From the NCBI RefSeq assembly GCF_001543285.1, contig NZ_CP014164.1, positions 496,001 to 560,000 on the forward strand: a stretch of 64,000 bases of DNA, written 5' to 3'. This document shows, piece by piece, positions 1 to 9,104 of the stretch (position 1 is its first letter; each line of letters opens with the position of its first letter). This DNA is from Aerococcus viridans. Lineage in GTDB: Bacteria > Bacillota > Bacilli > Lactobacillales > Aerococcaceae. The notes below the pieces were generated by a model, which searched no databases, was not told the origin of the DNA, and worked only from the letters and a program-made list of their open reading frames with translations. Both the position numbers and the translations under genes were made by a program.

Positions 1-1
1 A

Positions 2-1129
2 AACGGTGTTCTACCAGCTATCCGCGACGTATCCTTCTCCTTAAAAAAAGGGGAGACACTGGCGATTGTTGGCGAGTCTGGATCAGGGAAGTCTGTATCC
101 ACCAAAGCGATTACCGGTTTGCTGGGTAAGAACGTGACCAATATTGAAGGTGGCGAAATCCTTTTTAAAGGCCAAGACCTTTTAAAAGCTGGTAAGTCCG
201 ACCTAACCAAGATTAGAGGGTCTGAAATTGCCATGATTTTCCAAGACCCAATGACCTCACTTAACCCAGTAATGACAGTGGGCATGCAAATTGCCGAAGC
301 CGTGATGGCCCATACCAAAGTCGATAAGAAGATGGCCATGCGCCGAGCCATCGACCTCATGGATAAGGTGGAAATTAAAGACCCAGAAACAAAGGCCTAC
401 CACTATCCCCACCAATTTTCAGGTGGGATGCGCCAACGGATCATGATTGCCATGGCCCTTGCTTGTAAACCAAAAATCTTAATCGCGGATGAACCAACGA
501 CAGCACTAGATGTGTCTGTTCAAGCCCGCATTATTGAATTGATCAACCAATTAAAAGATGAATTCGACACCTCAGTTATCTTTATTACCCATGATTTGGG
601 CGTCGTGGCCAATGTGGCCGACCGAGTAGCTGTCATGTATGCAGGCCGAGTTGTTGAAACAGGGACTACTAATGAAATTTTCTACCACCCACAACATCCT
701 TATACATGGGGCTTACTTGAAGCGACCCCAACCTTGTCGACAGAAGATGATAACTTGTATACCATTCCAGGTAACCCACCCAATATGGCCAAGCTGGCAG
801 CGGGGGACCCTTTTGCCCCACGGAATCCTTATGCATTAGATATTGATTTTGTAAAAGATCCACCTATGTTCAAGGTCTCAGAAACCCATCAGGCAGCAAC
901 CTGGTTACTAGATGAACGAGCACCAGAAGTGACTTTACCAGTAGGTATTCAAGCGCGTTATGTGGTCTACCAAAGTATTTTAGACCGGGCTGAGGCTGAA
1001 AAAACGCTAGATGACCAAGTAGATATTAGTTCAGCTTACGGACTTGCAGCCTTTGAAAATGCCGACCCAACAAGCGGGCCCTATCTATATGAAGCATTAG
1101 CCGAAACTGTACCAACTTATGAAAGTTAG
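2..1129 (+). CDS. oppD: Oligopeptide ABC transporter ATP-binding protein, 5' end outside window
   Basis: ATPase subunit of a peptide (Opp/Dpp) importer; acts at the inner face of the membrane with OppF and two permeases. The reading frame is open from base 2, so the true start lies upstream. A Walker A motif (GESGSGKS) is at nt 71-94, the ABC signature FSGGMRQR near nt 419-442, and Walker B ILIADEP with the following D-loop (ALDV) near nt 477-510. The long C-terminal tail after the ATPase core is usual for OppD. The gene ends 11 bp before the oppF start, with the oppF ribosome binding site overlapping its stop codon. Family certain; the peptide specificity cannot be read. Confidence 0.93.
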   Translation, partial: NGVLPAIRDVSFSLKKGETLAIVGESGSGKSVSTKAITGLLGKNVTNIEGGEILFKGQDLLKAGKSDLTKIRGSEIAMIFQDPMTSLNPVMTVGMQIAEAVMAHTKVDKKMAMRRAIDLMDKVEIKDPETKAYHYPHQFSGGMRQRIMIAMALACKPKILIADEPTTALDVSVQARIIELINQLKDEFDTSVIFITHDLGVVANVADRVAVMYAGRVVETGTTNEIFYHPQHPYTWGLLEATPTLSTEDDNLYTIPGNPPNMAKLAAGDPFAPRNPYALDIDFVKDPPMFKVSETHQAATWLLDERAPEVTLPVGIQARYVVYQSILDRAEAEKTLDDQVDISSAYGLAAFENADPTSGPYLYEALAETVPTYES

Positions 1130-1140
1130 GAGGGGATTTG

Positions 1141-2088
1141 ATGACAGATATTGTGTCAGTTAACCATGTGAAAAAGGTCTACGCTGAGGGGCGGGCGGAA
1201 GAAGTGATCGCCGTAAACGACGTGACCTTTACCATTAAGGCAGGGGAAACCTTTGGCTTAGTAGGTGAGTCAGGGTCCGGTAAGTCGACAACAGGGAAAC
1301 TCTTGATGAAATTAGAAGACCTGAGTGATGGTGAAATCAATTTTTTAGGTCAAGATATTGCCCAAATTAAAGGACGCCGTGACCTATTAGCCTTTAGAAA
1401 AGACATCCAAATGATCTTCCAAGATCCCTTTGCCTCTTTAAATCCTCGGATGACAGTGGGAGAAATTATTGGTGGGCCAATGCGGGTCCATGGTTTGGTC
1501 AAAACAAAGCAAGAACAAGAAGCTGCTGTGGCCGAATTAATGGCTCAAGTTGGCTTAGACCCACTTTATGCTAATCGGTACCCACGGGAATTTTCAGGGG
1601 GGCAATGCCAGCGGGTTGGGATTGCTAGAGCGCTAGCCCTAAGACCAAAATTAATCATAGCGGATGAAGCTATTTCAGCCCTTGATGTGTCCATTCAAGC
1701 CCAAATCGTTAACTTGTTGAAGGAATTGAAAATCACCAATGATTTAACCTATTTATTCATTACCCATGATTTGTCTATGGTCAAATATATTTCTGACCGG
1801 ATTGGTGTCATGTGCCAAGGGCGCTTGGTTGAAATCGGTACGGCTGATGAAATCTATAACAACCCCTTGCATGACTATACCAAGTCCTTGTTATCGGCGA
1901 TTCCCACAGCGGATCCAGAGTCAGAAAAAGTTCGTCAACGACTTCACTTTGACGGATTAGCTTATAGTGAGGATCAATGGGCGGATTGTAGCCTAGTTGA
2001 AGTGGCTCCTGACCACTTTGTCTACTGTCACCCAAGCGAAGTGGCTGGCTACAAAGACCAGGTAAAACCGGCTTTGGCATTGGTATAA
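1141..2088 (+). CDS. oppF: Oligopeptide ABC transporter ATP-binding protein OppF
   Basis: Second ATPase of the peptide importer. Walker A GESGSGKS lies about 45 residues in, signature FSGGQCQR mid-protein, and Walker B LIIADEAISALD follows; the E after D is present. AGGAGGGG at 1128-1135 sits 5 bp before ATG 1141; a TTG at 1138 is in frame but too close to the ribosome binding site. About 315 residues, normal for OppF. It is the last gene of the operon: a strong terminator follows 15 bp later. Confidence 0.93.
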   Translation: MTDIVSVNHVKKVYAEGRAEEVIAVNDVTFTIKAGETFGLVGESGSGKSTTGKLLMKLEDLSDGEINFLGQDIAQIKGRRDLLAFRKDIQMIFQDPFASLNPRMTVGEIIGGPMRVHGLVKTKQEQEAAVAELMAQVGLDPLYANRYPREFSGGQCQRVGIARALALRPKLIIADEAISALDVSIQAQIVNLLKELKITNDLTYLFITHDLSMVKYISDRIGVMCQGRLVEIGTADEIYNNPLHDYTKSLLSAIPTADPESEKVRQRLHFDGLAYSEDQWADCSLVEVAPDHFVYCHPSEVAGYKDQVKPALALV

Positions 2089-2103
2089 ATATAGGTGCAT
2101 ACG

Positions 2104-2140
2104 AAAAAGGTGGTCTGGAATTTTTCCAGGCCACCTTTTT
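2104..2140 (+). terminator. Rho-independent terminator of opp operon
   Basis: Stem AAAAAGGTGGTCTGG pairs with CCAGGCCACCTTTTT around a short T-rich loop and ends in a T run. Placed directly after oppF. Confidence 0.85.
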
Positions 2141-2164
2141 AATATTTTTCACGACATTATTTTC

Positions 2165-2429
2165 TTATTGAAGGAATTGTTGTTCTTCGACACTTGTGAT
2201 TTTAGCGAAAGAATATGGACTATTTTCTTCTATAGTATATTCAGTATATTCTTCTACAGTGGTCGTTTCACCAGTGGCAATATCCACTCGTTGCAATCGC
2301 CATATAGCTTGTCCTGACGTTTCCAAAAACCATGATTCCTTCAGTCACTAAGACAAAAGCCATCAGCAGGAAATAGAACACTTTCACCCGTTTTAATTCG
2401 TCCGTGATTAAATTCAGTAATTTTATCAT
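2165..2429 (-). pseudogene. Remnant of ABC exporter permease (internal deletion and frameshift)
   Basis: Reading the minus strand from ATG at 2429 gives MIKLLNLITDELKRVKVFY and then a hydrophobic stretch typical of the first membrane helix of an ABC-2 type permease. The frame then stops after about 53 residues. A different frame continues with a hydrophilic tail ending at the TAA at 2165-2167. The two pieces look like the N-terminal and C-terminal ends of one gene with the middle deleted. Its ATG overlaps the stop of the upstream ATPase fragment (TAATG), the mark of a translationally coupled pair. Non-functional by inference. Confidence 0.65.
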
Positions 2430-2833
2430 TAGCGATACACCTCCCACATCTTATCGGTAATCGACTTGCCTTCTTCTAAACGTAAATCTTCCGTATAGAA
2501 ATCTTGAATAATTCGGCAATCTTTTAACATGACTACCCGGTCCACCAAAGTTTCAATCTCATTAATTTCATGGGTTGAAATTAAAACGCCACGTCCAGCC
2601 ATCAACTTACTCGTGAAGACATTGGCAATTTCTTCTCTAGTAAAGATATCAATCCCAGAAAAAGGTTCATCCATAATGAGGTAATCCGAGTTTAAAGTTA
2701 GACCAAGCAACAAGTTCACCTTGGCCGTATTTCCCTTAGACAAGTGTGAAATCTTTTCATCAGGATTTAAATTGAAGAAAGTCACCAAGTCTTTAGCTAA
2801 GACTGGATCATAAGTACTGTAGTAAGTGGCCAT
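2429..2833 (-). pseudogene. ABC transporter ATPase, N-terminal truncated
   Basis: 134 residues carrying only the second half of an ABC ATPase: a degenerate signature (SHLSKGNTAKVNLLLGL), Walker B YLIMDEPFSGID and the switch histidine (ISTHEINE). The Walker A lysine domain is absent, and upstream sequence on the minus strand shows no continuation. It resembles the YtrB-like ATPases that pair with ABC-2 permeases in GntR-controlled exporters. With its partner also wrecked, this operon is dead. The 150 bp between here and the his promoter holds no gene I recognise. Confidence 0.75.
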
Positions 2834-2990
2834 AAAATCTAAAGCTTACCTAGCATGCTTTCGCGGTGAGCACAGGATGACCTGACGTATGTCATTCTGT
2901 TTGGTGTGCACGCCTTACAGAATGTATAGTCAGCCAAGCTGTATGGTTTAGAATTATCCACTCTAAAATTAGAATATTATTAATATTCAC

Positions 2991-3280
2991 TTGACTTTTT
3001 AATTTGAACATTTTATTATGAGTGTAATCAAGTGAGAGACAGTAAAGATTAAGAGATAGGATCAACATTTCCAGAAAGTCTGTGGTTGCTGTGAACAGAT
3101 AATGTCCCCTATGAAGACACGCCTTTACTTAAATGACACGTAGTCCGGTGGCACCGTTATAGCCAGACTAGCGGATAAAGACTAGTCAATGAGGTTATAA
3201 GTGTGAACTTATGACGAATTAAGGTGGGAACACGTTTCGGCGTCCTTGATCCAGTGATGGATTGAGGGCGTTTTTTTATT
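2991..3280 (+). promoter_or_regulatory. Promoter and T-box leader of the histidine operon (His specifier CAC)
   Basis: Promoter: TTGACT at 2991-2996, 17 bp spacer, TATTAT at 3014-3019. The leader that follows has the T-box hallmarks: a distal Stem I loop with GTGGTTGCTGTGAA, a specifier loop between paired ATAGG and CCTAT arms where CAC (His) stands in GAAGACACGCC, a T-box core AAGGTGGGAACACG near 3222-3235, and a terminator stem (3239-3277) ending in seven Ts. Uncharged tRNA-His would favour the antiterminator and transcription of hisZ. The core reads TGGGAAC where TGGTACC or TGGAACC is commoner. The specifier is assigned by loop position and by the downstream genes. Confidence 0.88.
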
Positions 3281-3306
3281 ATTTTACATTTTGAAGGAGG
3301 GGCAAC

Positions 3307-4113
3307 ATGGCAACATCTTACGTATTACAACGAATTTCGTTAGCGAGAGATTATCTTGAAACAGTATCGAAAGCAGGTTTCCAATTAATTGATTTGAATA
3401 TGGTGGAACCATTCGATGAGGACGGCAAAGCCGAATACCCAAGCAACATTGTATTTGAAAAAGAAGGGCAACTATATGCCATTCGTAGTGATTGGACTCG
3501 GTCTATTTTAAATTACATGAAGACTTACGATCTTAAACAAGATAACTTCGCTTACTATGGGCCAATGGTGAGAGACCACCAATCAACTTACCAAGCAGGG
3601 GTTGAATTAGTGGCGCCAAGTGCTAGTCAAATGGCTAATACCATTGAACTACATTTAGATTTTGTTGAACAGATGAGCCAAGCTTCTTTTAATATGATTG
3701 TTGTAAACAACGAAGAAATTTTAGATAAATACATTGAAAAATTTGCTTTTGGTTCTGAAATCAAGGGCTATGTAATTGAAAAGAACTTGTCGGCTCTAGG
3801 TCATACCATTGGTAAAGATCACTATTTCTACAAGTTGATGGCTAAACCAGTTTCAGAGCAGTTTGACCTAGTGAAGAAGGACTTTGGGGATACGGACGCG
3901 ATGGCTGTGATTCACTTGTTGAAAGAAACGCTTGAAAAACGCAATACCAAAATGGTGCTTGATTTATCATTCCGGTCGCCACAAAAATACTACAACGGCT
4001 TTTATTTCCAAGCCTTCTTACAAGGGAATTCTAAACCTATCTTCTCAGGTGGACAGTACGCTAACGGCTGGTTTGGTATTGGATTGAATTTATCTAAAGG
4101 AGGATTTCTATGA
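3307..4113 (+). CDS. hisZ: ATP phosphoribosyltransferase regulatory subunit HisZ
   Basis: HisRS-like subunit that activates the short form of HisG in the first step of histidine synthesis. It has the class II synthetase-like fold without catalysis: the motif-2-like stretch AIRSDWTRSILNYM is near residues 58-71 and a C-terminal FSGGQYANGWFGIGL corresponds to motif 3. At 268 residues it is shorter than classical HisZ (about 330-390), lacking an anticodon-binding-like tail. GGAGGGG precedes the ATG. Its end overlaps the hisG start by 4 bp, so the two subunits are coupled in translation. Confidence 0.88.
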   Translation: MATSYVLQRISLARDYLETVSKAGFQLIDLNMVEPFDEDGKAEYPSNIVFEKEGQLYAIRSDWTRSILNYMKTYDLKQDNFAYYGPMVRDHQSTYQAGVELVAPSASQMANTIELHLDFVEQMSQASFNMIVVNNEEILDKYIEKFAFGSEIKGYVIEKNLSALGHTIGKDHYFYKLMAKPVSEQFDLVKKDFGDTDAMAVIHLLKETLEKRNTKMVLDLSFRSPQKYYNGFYFQAFLQGNSKPIFSGGQYANGWFGIGLNLSKGGFL

Positions 4114-4718
4114 TTACTGTGGCTTTAGCTAAGGGTCGTGTTTACAAGGCCTTCAATAAATTTCTAGCCGATAAGGGTTTAAATGACTATGCGGAGGCCT
4201 TGACCGATGGTGGTCGTGATCTCTTCCGAGAAGTTGGCGGTGTTAAATTCATTTTCGCAAAAGGAAAAGATGTCCCTACCTATGTGGAGCAGGGGATTGC
4301 GGACCTGGGTGTTGTAGGGTCTGACACGATTGCTGAAAAGTCATTTAATGTCTTGAATGTGTCTGAATTGCCATTTGGCCAATGTCGACTAGCGATTGCC
4401 GGGCCTACTAACTTGGATGAATCAGATATCAAAGTGGTGGCAACGTCATTTCCAAATATCACCCGCAAGTACTTTAACCAACAAAAGCAAGATGTATCCT
4501 TGATTTTCTTAAACGGTTCGGTTGAATTGGCACCGATTCTAGGCCTATCTGATGCGATTGTAGATATTGTCCAAACAGGGACAACCTTAAAGCAAAATGA
4601 TCTTGAGGAGTACAAAACGATTTTGTCGGTACAAGCACGACTGATTGCCAACAAGCAGTCATTCTATACGAAAGAGAAGGAAATCTACAAGTTTATGCAA
4701 GAAATTGAGGTGGTATAA
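4110..4718 (+). CDS. hisG: ATP phosphoribosyltransferase catalytic subunit (short form)
   Basis: Condenses ATP with PRPP to phosphoribosyl-ATP, the committed step of histidine synthesis. 202 residues is the HisG-S length that needs HisZ, consistent with the preceding gene. Visible family features: N-terminal TVALAKGR, the GIADLGVVGSDTI substrate-binding stretch, and the PRPP loop VDIVQTGTTLK near residue 151-161. AAAGGAGG lies just before the ATG. The C-terminal regulatory ACT-like domain of long HisG is absent. Confidence 0.95.
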   Translation: MITVALAKGRVYKAFNKFLADKGLNDYAEALTDGGRDLFREVGGVKFIFAKGKDVPTYVEQGIADLGVVGSDTIAEKSFNVLNVSELPFGQCRLAIAGPTNLDESDIKVVATSFPNITRKYFNQQKQDVSLIFLNGSVELAPILGLSDAIVDIVQTGTTLKQNDLEEYKTILSVQARLIANKQSFYTKEKEIYKFMQEIEVV

Positions 4719-5969
4719 GTGGATGTAGCAACATTTCAAGCAATATTTAGCGCGAAGAATCAAGATACAGTGGACCTAAACCGGTTGGTAGCCGTTCAGG
4801 AAATGATTCAAGCAGTCCGGACAAACGGGGACCAGGCAGTCATTGACTATACCAATCAATTTGATGGGCAGGCTTACGCGGAGGCGGCAGATTTCAAAGT
4901 ATCAGCTGAACGGTTGAAGGCCTCATGGGACAACTTAGACCCGGTCTTACAAACAGCGCTAAAAACGGCTAAAGACCGTATTGAGACTTACGAACGATCG
5001 GGCTTATATGCAAACCGGCCGGGCGAAGAAATTTCTTATGTTTACAACACTTTGGATAGTGCGGGATTTTATATTCCTGGTGGGAAGGCCTTGTACCCGT
5101 CAACGGTTTTGATGACAGTGGTACCAGCCCTAGTTGCAGGGGTTGAAAACTTGGTGGTGACAACGCCTGTTTTCACAGAAGAATCCGTGACTTTCGCAGC
5201 CTTATACCTGTGTGGCATTCGGGACAACGTGTATGCGATTGGTGGGGCGCAAGCTGTTGCTGCCATGGCTTACGGGACTGAAACCATTCCACAAGTGGAT
5301 AAGATTTGTGGTCCGGGGAATGCCTATGTGGCAACTGCCAAACGGTTGGTTAACGGGGATGTATCGATTGATGCCATTGCTGGTCCGAGTGAAATCCTCT
5401 TATATGTGGATGAAACGATTCCGGTTGATGCCATCGTTTACGATATTTTCGCCCAGGCGGAACATGACCAAGACGCTCGAACTTTTCTCTTATGTGAGTC
5501 AGAAGATTTTCTTGGCAAAATAGCCGACCGCATGCAAGCGCTGTTACCTAGCCAAAAACGAGCGGATATTATTGAAGTTTCAGTTAAAAATAACCACTAT
5601 GCAATCTGTGATACGAGACAACAATTGATCGGCGTCTTGAATAACATTGCACCAGAGCACGTATCCATTCAACATGCAGCTCAAGATGAGATTGTGGATC
5701 AAATCAAATACGCGGGTGCTGTTTTCAAAGGTTACTACGCTATGGAAGCTATTGGTGACTATGTGGCAGGGCCATCGCATGTCTTACCAACTGGTCGGAC
5801 TGCTCGGTTCTCGCACGGTTTAACCGCTAACGACTTCCGGACGTCACACGCTATTATCCATACATCAAAAGCGACTTACGAAGCTATTGGGCCAGCTGGT
5901 CAAGCGATTGCTGAGGCTGAAGGACTGGATGGTCATGCTCAGTCAATTGCCATTCGAAAGGAAGGGTAA
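4719..5969 (+). CDS. hisD: Histidinol dehydrogenase
   Basis: Oxidises histidinol to histidine in two NAD-dependent steps. 416 residues. Zinc and catalytic elements are visible: IAGPSEI, AQAEHDQDA (Zn ligand His), INNIAPEHVSI-like segment with the catalytic EH, and VAGPSHVLPTGR. GTG start codon immediately after the hisG stop (TAA-GTG), preceded by GAGGTGG. Position fourth in steps but third in the operon, as in other Firmicutes. Confidence 0.95.
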   Translation: MDVATFQAIFSAKNQDTVDLNRLVAVQEMIQAVRTNGDQAVIDYTNQFDGQAYAEAADFKVSAERLKASWDNLDPVLQTALKTAKDRIETYERSGLYANRPGEEISYVYNTLDSAGFYIPGGKALYPSTVLMTVVPALVAGVENLVVTTPVFTEESVTFAALYLCGIRDNVYAIGGAQAVAAMAYGTETIPQVDKICGPGNAYVATAKRLVNGDVSIDAIAGPSEILLYVDETIPVDAIVYDIFAQAEHDQDARTFLLCESEDFLGKIADRMQALLPSQKRADIIEVSVKNNHYAICDTRQQLIGVLNNIAPEHVSIQHAAQDEIVDQIKYAGAVFKGYYAMEAIGDYVAGPSHVLPTGRTARFSHGLTANDFRTSHAIIHTSKATYEAIGPAGQAIAEAEGLDGHAQSIAIRKEG

Positions 5970-5972
5970 GCT

Positions 5973-7013
5973 ATGAAAACCGAGGATTATTTAAAAACAG
6001 TTGAAGTAAATCAAACTGGTGACACAGTCATCATGAACCGCAACACCTCTCCAATTCGTCCTTTGTCAAATCAAGATATTGTGGATGCAGTATTGGCAAC
6101 GCCTTTTAACCAGTATCCTGAAGACGAAGAGGCTAATTTCATTGCGGCGTATGCAAATTACGCCGGTCTTGATCCAAAGAATGTGGCTGTTGCTAACGGG
6201 TCAGATGAGTGGATTCAGAAATTGATTATCCAGTTTGGTCGCGGCGGCGTCTTGGCGGTTGATCCTGATTTCTTTATGTACCAGGATTATACCAACCAGT
6301 TGGGCTTCCCCTTTTTCCAGGTGGAGAGCGAAAAGGACTTTACTTTTGATTTATACTCAATTATCAGCGCTTTAGATGAATTTAGGCCGTCATTATTCTT
6401 CTTGTCTAATCCGCAAAATCCAACGGGCCAGCAGTTTTCTGAAGAATTTTTACAGAGATTAGCGGATGAAACGGCAGATCGAGATATCACTTTTGTCATC
6501 GATGAAGCTTATATTGAATTCGGCCAGGACTATCAACGACCAGATAATGACAACGTCCTATTTATCCGGACCCTATCTAAGATTTATGGGGTAGCGGGTT
6601 TACGGGTCGGGATTGCTTTTGGGCAGGGGTCGCGTTTCGATAAGTTGAAGGAGATTAACCACCCTTATCCTATGAATAGTGTGTCGCTAAACCTTGCCAG
6701 CAAGCTGTTTGAGGACACCAATCGACTGGATGAGTGGGTAGATTACCAGCGCGAGATTAAGCAGAAATTGCAGGAGGCTTTCGATCAAGTTGCTGATCTA
6801 GTCACCGTGATTCCGTCCGCGACGAATTTTGTGTTTATCTTTGGCGATTTGGTGCCAGATTTAGACCAGTATTTAGCTGATAATGGTTTCGTTGGCCGTA
6901 AGTATGCAGATGGGAAAATGGCAAATGCGGCGCGGTATTCGGTAATCGATTCAGCTGACTATCCGAAATTGAACGCGACAATCAAAGCATGGAGGGAACA
7001 AATTGAAGATTAA
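5973..7013 (+). CDS. hisC: Histidinol-phosphate aminotransferase
   Basis: PLP-dependent transfer of an amino group to imidazole acetol phosphate. 346 residues. The PLP lysine lies in FIRTLSKIYGVAGLRVG, the Asp of FVIDEAYIEFG contacts the cofactor, and the ANGSDEWIQ segment binds its phosphate. It begins 3 bp after hisD with AAGGAAGGG upstream, and its last 11 bp overlap hisB. Confidence 0.94.
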   Translation: MKTEDYLKTVEVNQTGDTVIMNRNTSPIRPLSNQDIVDAVLATPFNQYPEDEEANFIAAYANYAGLDPKNVAVANGSDEWIQKLIIQFGRGGVLAVDPDFFMYQDYTNQLGFPFFQVESEKDFTFDLYSIISALDEFRPSLFFLSNPQNPTGQQFSEEFLQRLADETADRDITFVIDEAYIEFGQDYQRPDNDNVLFIRTLSKIYGVAGLRVGIAFGQGSRFDKLKEINHPYPMNSVSLNLASKLFEDTNRLDEWVDYQREIKQKLQEAFDQVADLVTVIPSATNFVFIFGDLVPDLDQYLADNGFVGRKYADGKMANAARYSVIDSADYPKLNATIKAWREQIED

Positions 7014-7587
7014 AGAACGGAATACCTTAGAAACGCAAATCAAGCTGGGCCTAGCTAAGGCGGATGGGTCAGGACAGACACAAACGTCTATTAATACTGG
7101 CGTGGGCTTCCTTGACCACATGTTAACCCTATTTACCTTTCATTCGGGCCTTGATTTATACGTTGAAGCCAAGGGGGACACTTGGGTTGATGACCACCAT
7201 GTCACTGAAGATATTGGGATTTTACTGGGTGAAGCTATTCGTGACTTATATCAATCCCAGCCTTCATACGAAAGGTACGGATCATATTTCTTGCCCATGG
7301 ACGAAACCTTAGCCCGTGTCGTATTAGACTTATCAGGCCGACCAGTTTTAGTTTATGACGCCAACTTTTCTGCTGCAAAAGTAGGGACCTTTGACACCGA
7401 ACTTGTCAAAGAATTCTTCTACGCCGTAGCCATGAACGCTCGTATGACCCTACATATTGATCTATTGAAAAATGGCAACACCCACCATGAAATCGAAGGT
7501 ATTTTTAAAGCATTCGCCCGCGCCCTAAAAATTGCTTTGAAAGAAACAGATGGTGGCGTCCCATCCTCAAAAGGATTGATTCAATAA
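7003..7587 (+). CDS. hisB: Imidazoleglycerol-phosphate dehydratase
   Basis: Mn-dependent dehydration of imidazole glycerol phosphate. 194 residues, the monofunctional form without a phosphatase domain. Metal-binding motifs VDDHHVTEDIGI (residue ~66-77) and HHEIEGIFKAFARAL are intact. I chose TTG at 7003, which follows GGAGGG (6991-6996) by 6 bp and gives the family N-terminus LKIKERNTLETQI; no ATG is near. It overlaps hisC. The histidinol-phosphate phosphatase must be encoded elsewhere. Confidence 0.93.
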   Translation: MKIKERNTLETQIKLGLAKADGSGQTQTSINTGVGFLDHMLTLFTFHSGLDLYVEAKGDTWVDDHHVTEDIGILLGEAIRDLYQSQPSYERYGSYFLPMDETLARVVLDLSGRPVLVYDANFSAAKVGTFDTELVKEFFYAVAMNARMTLHIDLLKNGNTHHEIEGIFKAFARALKIALKETDGGVPSSKGLIQ

Positions 7588-7652
7588 GTCAGGGTGTTTT
7601 GATCAAGAATAAGTAAAATAAAATCATTTTTACAAAAAGGAGGCAATTATCC
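7588..7652 (+). other. hisB-hisA gap where hisH is expected
   Basis: In most Firmicute his operons hisH (glutaminase subunit of IGP synthase) stands between hisB and hisA. Here only 65 bp separate them and no glutaminase motif (the GCN-type nucleophile or FHPE) is coded. A short in-frame run QGVLIKNK followed by TAA (7590-7616) is weakly reminiscent of a HisH C-terminus and could be a deletion scar; this is inference. AAAAAGGAGGCAA before 7653 is the hisA ribosome binding site. Confidence 0.6.
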
Positions 7653-8351
7653 ATGGAAATTATCCCCGCAATTGACCTGATTGATGGTAAAAGCGTTCGC
7701 TTACAACAAGGTGACTATGACAAACAAGTCGTTATGCCAATGTCAGCAGCCGAAGCGGTGACCTACTACAGTCAATTCCCACAGGTGACAAGAATTCACG
7801 TGGTGGACTTGATTGGCGCTACTAAACAAGCGGCTGTTGAAGGTGACACTGTTGAAGTTTTAAAATCTCTAACTGATATTCCTTTAGAAATCGGTGGCGG
7901 TATCCGCGACTTAGAAACTATCGATTTATACGATAAATTAGGTATCGACTACTTCATTCTAGGTACAAGAGCCATCATGGATGTGCCTTGGTTAAAAGAA
8001 GTTGTCGCTAAGTATCCTGGCCGTATCTATGTTGGTCTAGATTGCAAAGATGAAGCGATTTACATCAATGGTTGGAAAGAGGCATCCGGTCGCTACATCC
8101 AAGAATACCTTGATGAAATTGCCGACTTAGATATCGCCGGCATTATCTATACTGATATTTATAAAGATGGCATGGAAGCCGGCCCTAATGTAGAGAAGAC
8201 GGGCCAAATCCAACGTATCACCAAACACCAAGTCGTTGCTTCTGGCGGTGTGAGAAGCCGGCATGATTTAGATGCCCTCCAAGCACAAGGCGTAAACCAA
8301 GCAATTGTCGGGAAAGCTGCACAGAATCCAAGTTTTTGGGAAGGACTGTAA
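7653..8351 (+). CDS. hisA: ProFAR isomerase
   Basis: Isomerises ProFAR to PRFAR, the substrate of HisF. 232 residues of TIM-barrel fold. Catalytic Asp in IIPAIDLIDG at the N-terminus and Asp in VGLDCKD mid-protein; phosphate-binding loops GGGIRD and ASGGVRS are present. Clear AGGAGG upstream, 3 bp before hisF. Confidence 0.95.
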   Translation: MEIIPAIDLIDGKSVRLQQGDYDKQVVMPMSAAEAVTYYSQFPQVTRIHVVDLIGATKQAAVEGDTVEVLKSLTDIPLEIGGGIRDLETIDLYDKLGIDYFILGTRAIMDVPWLKEVVAKYPGRIYVGLDCKDEAIYINGWKEASGRYIQEYLDEIADLDIAGIIYTDIYKDGMEAGPNVEKTGQIQRITKHQVVASGGVRSRHDLDALQAQGVNQAIVGKAAQNPSFWEGL

Positions 8352-8354
8352 AAA

Positions 8355-9101
8355 ATGAAAAAAATTATTCCATGTTTAGATACGCGCGACGGTAAATTAG
8401 TCAAAGGTGTTCACTTTGTAGATGTAAAAGAGTTAGGGGACCCCGTTGATTTTGCCAAAAAATATTCAGACGCAGGTGCTGATGAATTAGTCATCCTAGA
8501 TATTACGAAAACGACTGACGGTCACCAATTACGTACGCAAATGATTGCGGATGTAGCCAACGCTATTGATATTCCATTAACTGTTGGTGGGGGAATTGCC
8601 TCTGTTCAAGATATTCAAGACGCTCTTGATGCAGGTGCCAGCAAAGTCGGCATTAACTCAGCGGCTGTAAAAAATCCTGACTTTATTAATGAAGCGGTAG
8701 CCAAATTCGGTTCTGATGCGGTAACGATTGCCGTAGATATGGCTTATGATGAAGCGAAAGGTGACTACTTTGTGTACACTAACGCAGGTCAAACGCAAAT
8801 CGACATTAAGGCCCTTGAATGGTGTAAAGAGTGTGAAGAACGCGGTGCTGGCGCCTTACTAATCACTTCAATTGATACTGACGGTGCCTATACAGGTTTT
8901 GATATTCCATTCTTGAAATTGGCTTCTGAGACCGTTTCGATTCCAATTATCGCTTCAGGTGGTGCGAGTGGTATCCAAGATTTCATTGACTTGTTCCAAC
9001 AAACAAACCTAGAGGCAGGACTTGCGGCATCTATTTTCCACAAGGGAGAAGTAGCGATCGAAGATTTAAAAGCAGCACTTATCGCAGAAGGGATTGACTA
9101 G
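8355..9101 (+). CDS. hisF: Imidazole glycerol phosphate synthase cyclase subunit
   Basis: Cyclase that makes IGP and AICAR from PRFAR and ammonia. 248 residues. Catalytic Asp residues are in IPCLDTRDG and IAVDMAYDE; phosphate loops VGGGI and ASGGASG are intact. It normally forms a dimer with HisH, which is not encoded here; HisF can use free ammonia in vitro, so the pathway might run inefficiently, or HisH may be encoded outside the window. No ideal ribosome binding site, so translation is probably coupled to hisA. Confidence 0.95.
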   Translation: MKKIIPCLDTRDGKLVKGVHFVDVKELGDPVDFAKKYSDAGADELVILDITKTTDGHQLRTQMIADVANAIDIPLTVGGGIASVQDIQDALDAGASKVGINSAAVKNPDFINEAVAKFGSDAVTIAVDMAYDEAKGDYFVYTNAGQTQIDIKALEWCKECEERGAGALLITSIDTDGAYTGFDIPFLKLASETVSIPIIASGGASGIQDFIDLFQQTNLEAGLAASIFHKGEVAIEDLKAALIAEGID

Positions 9102-9104
9102 TAA

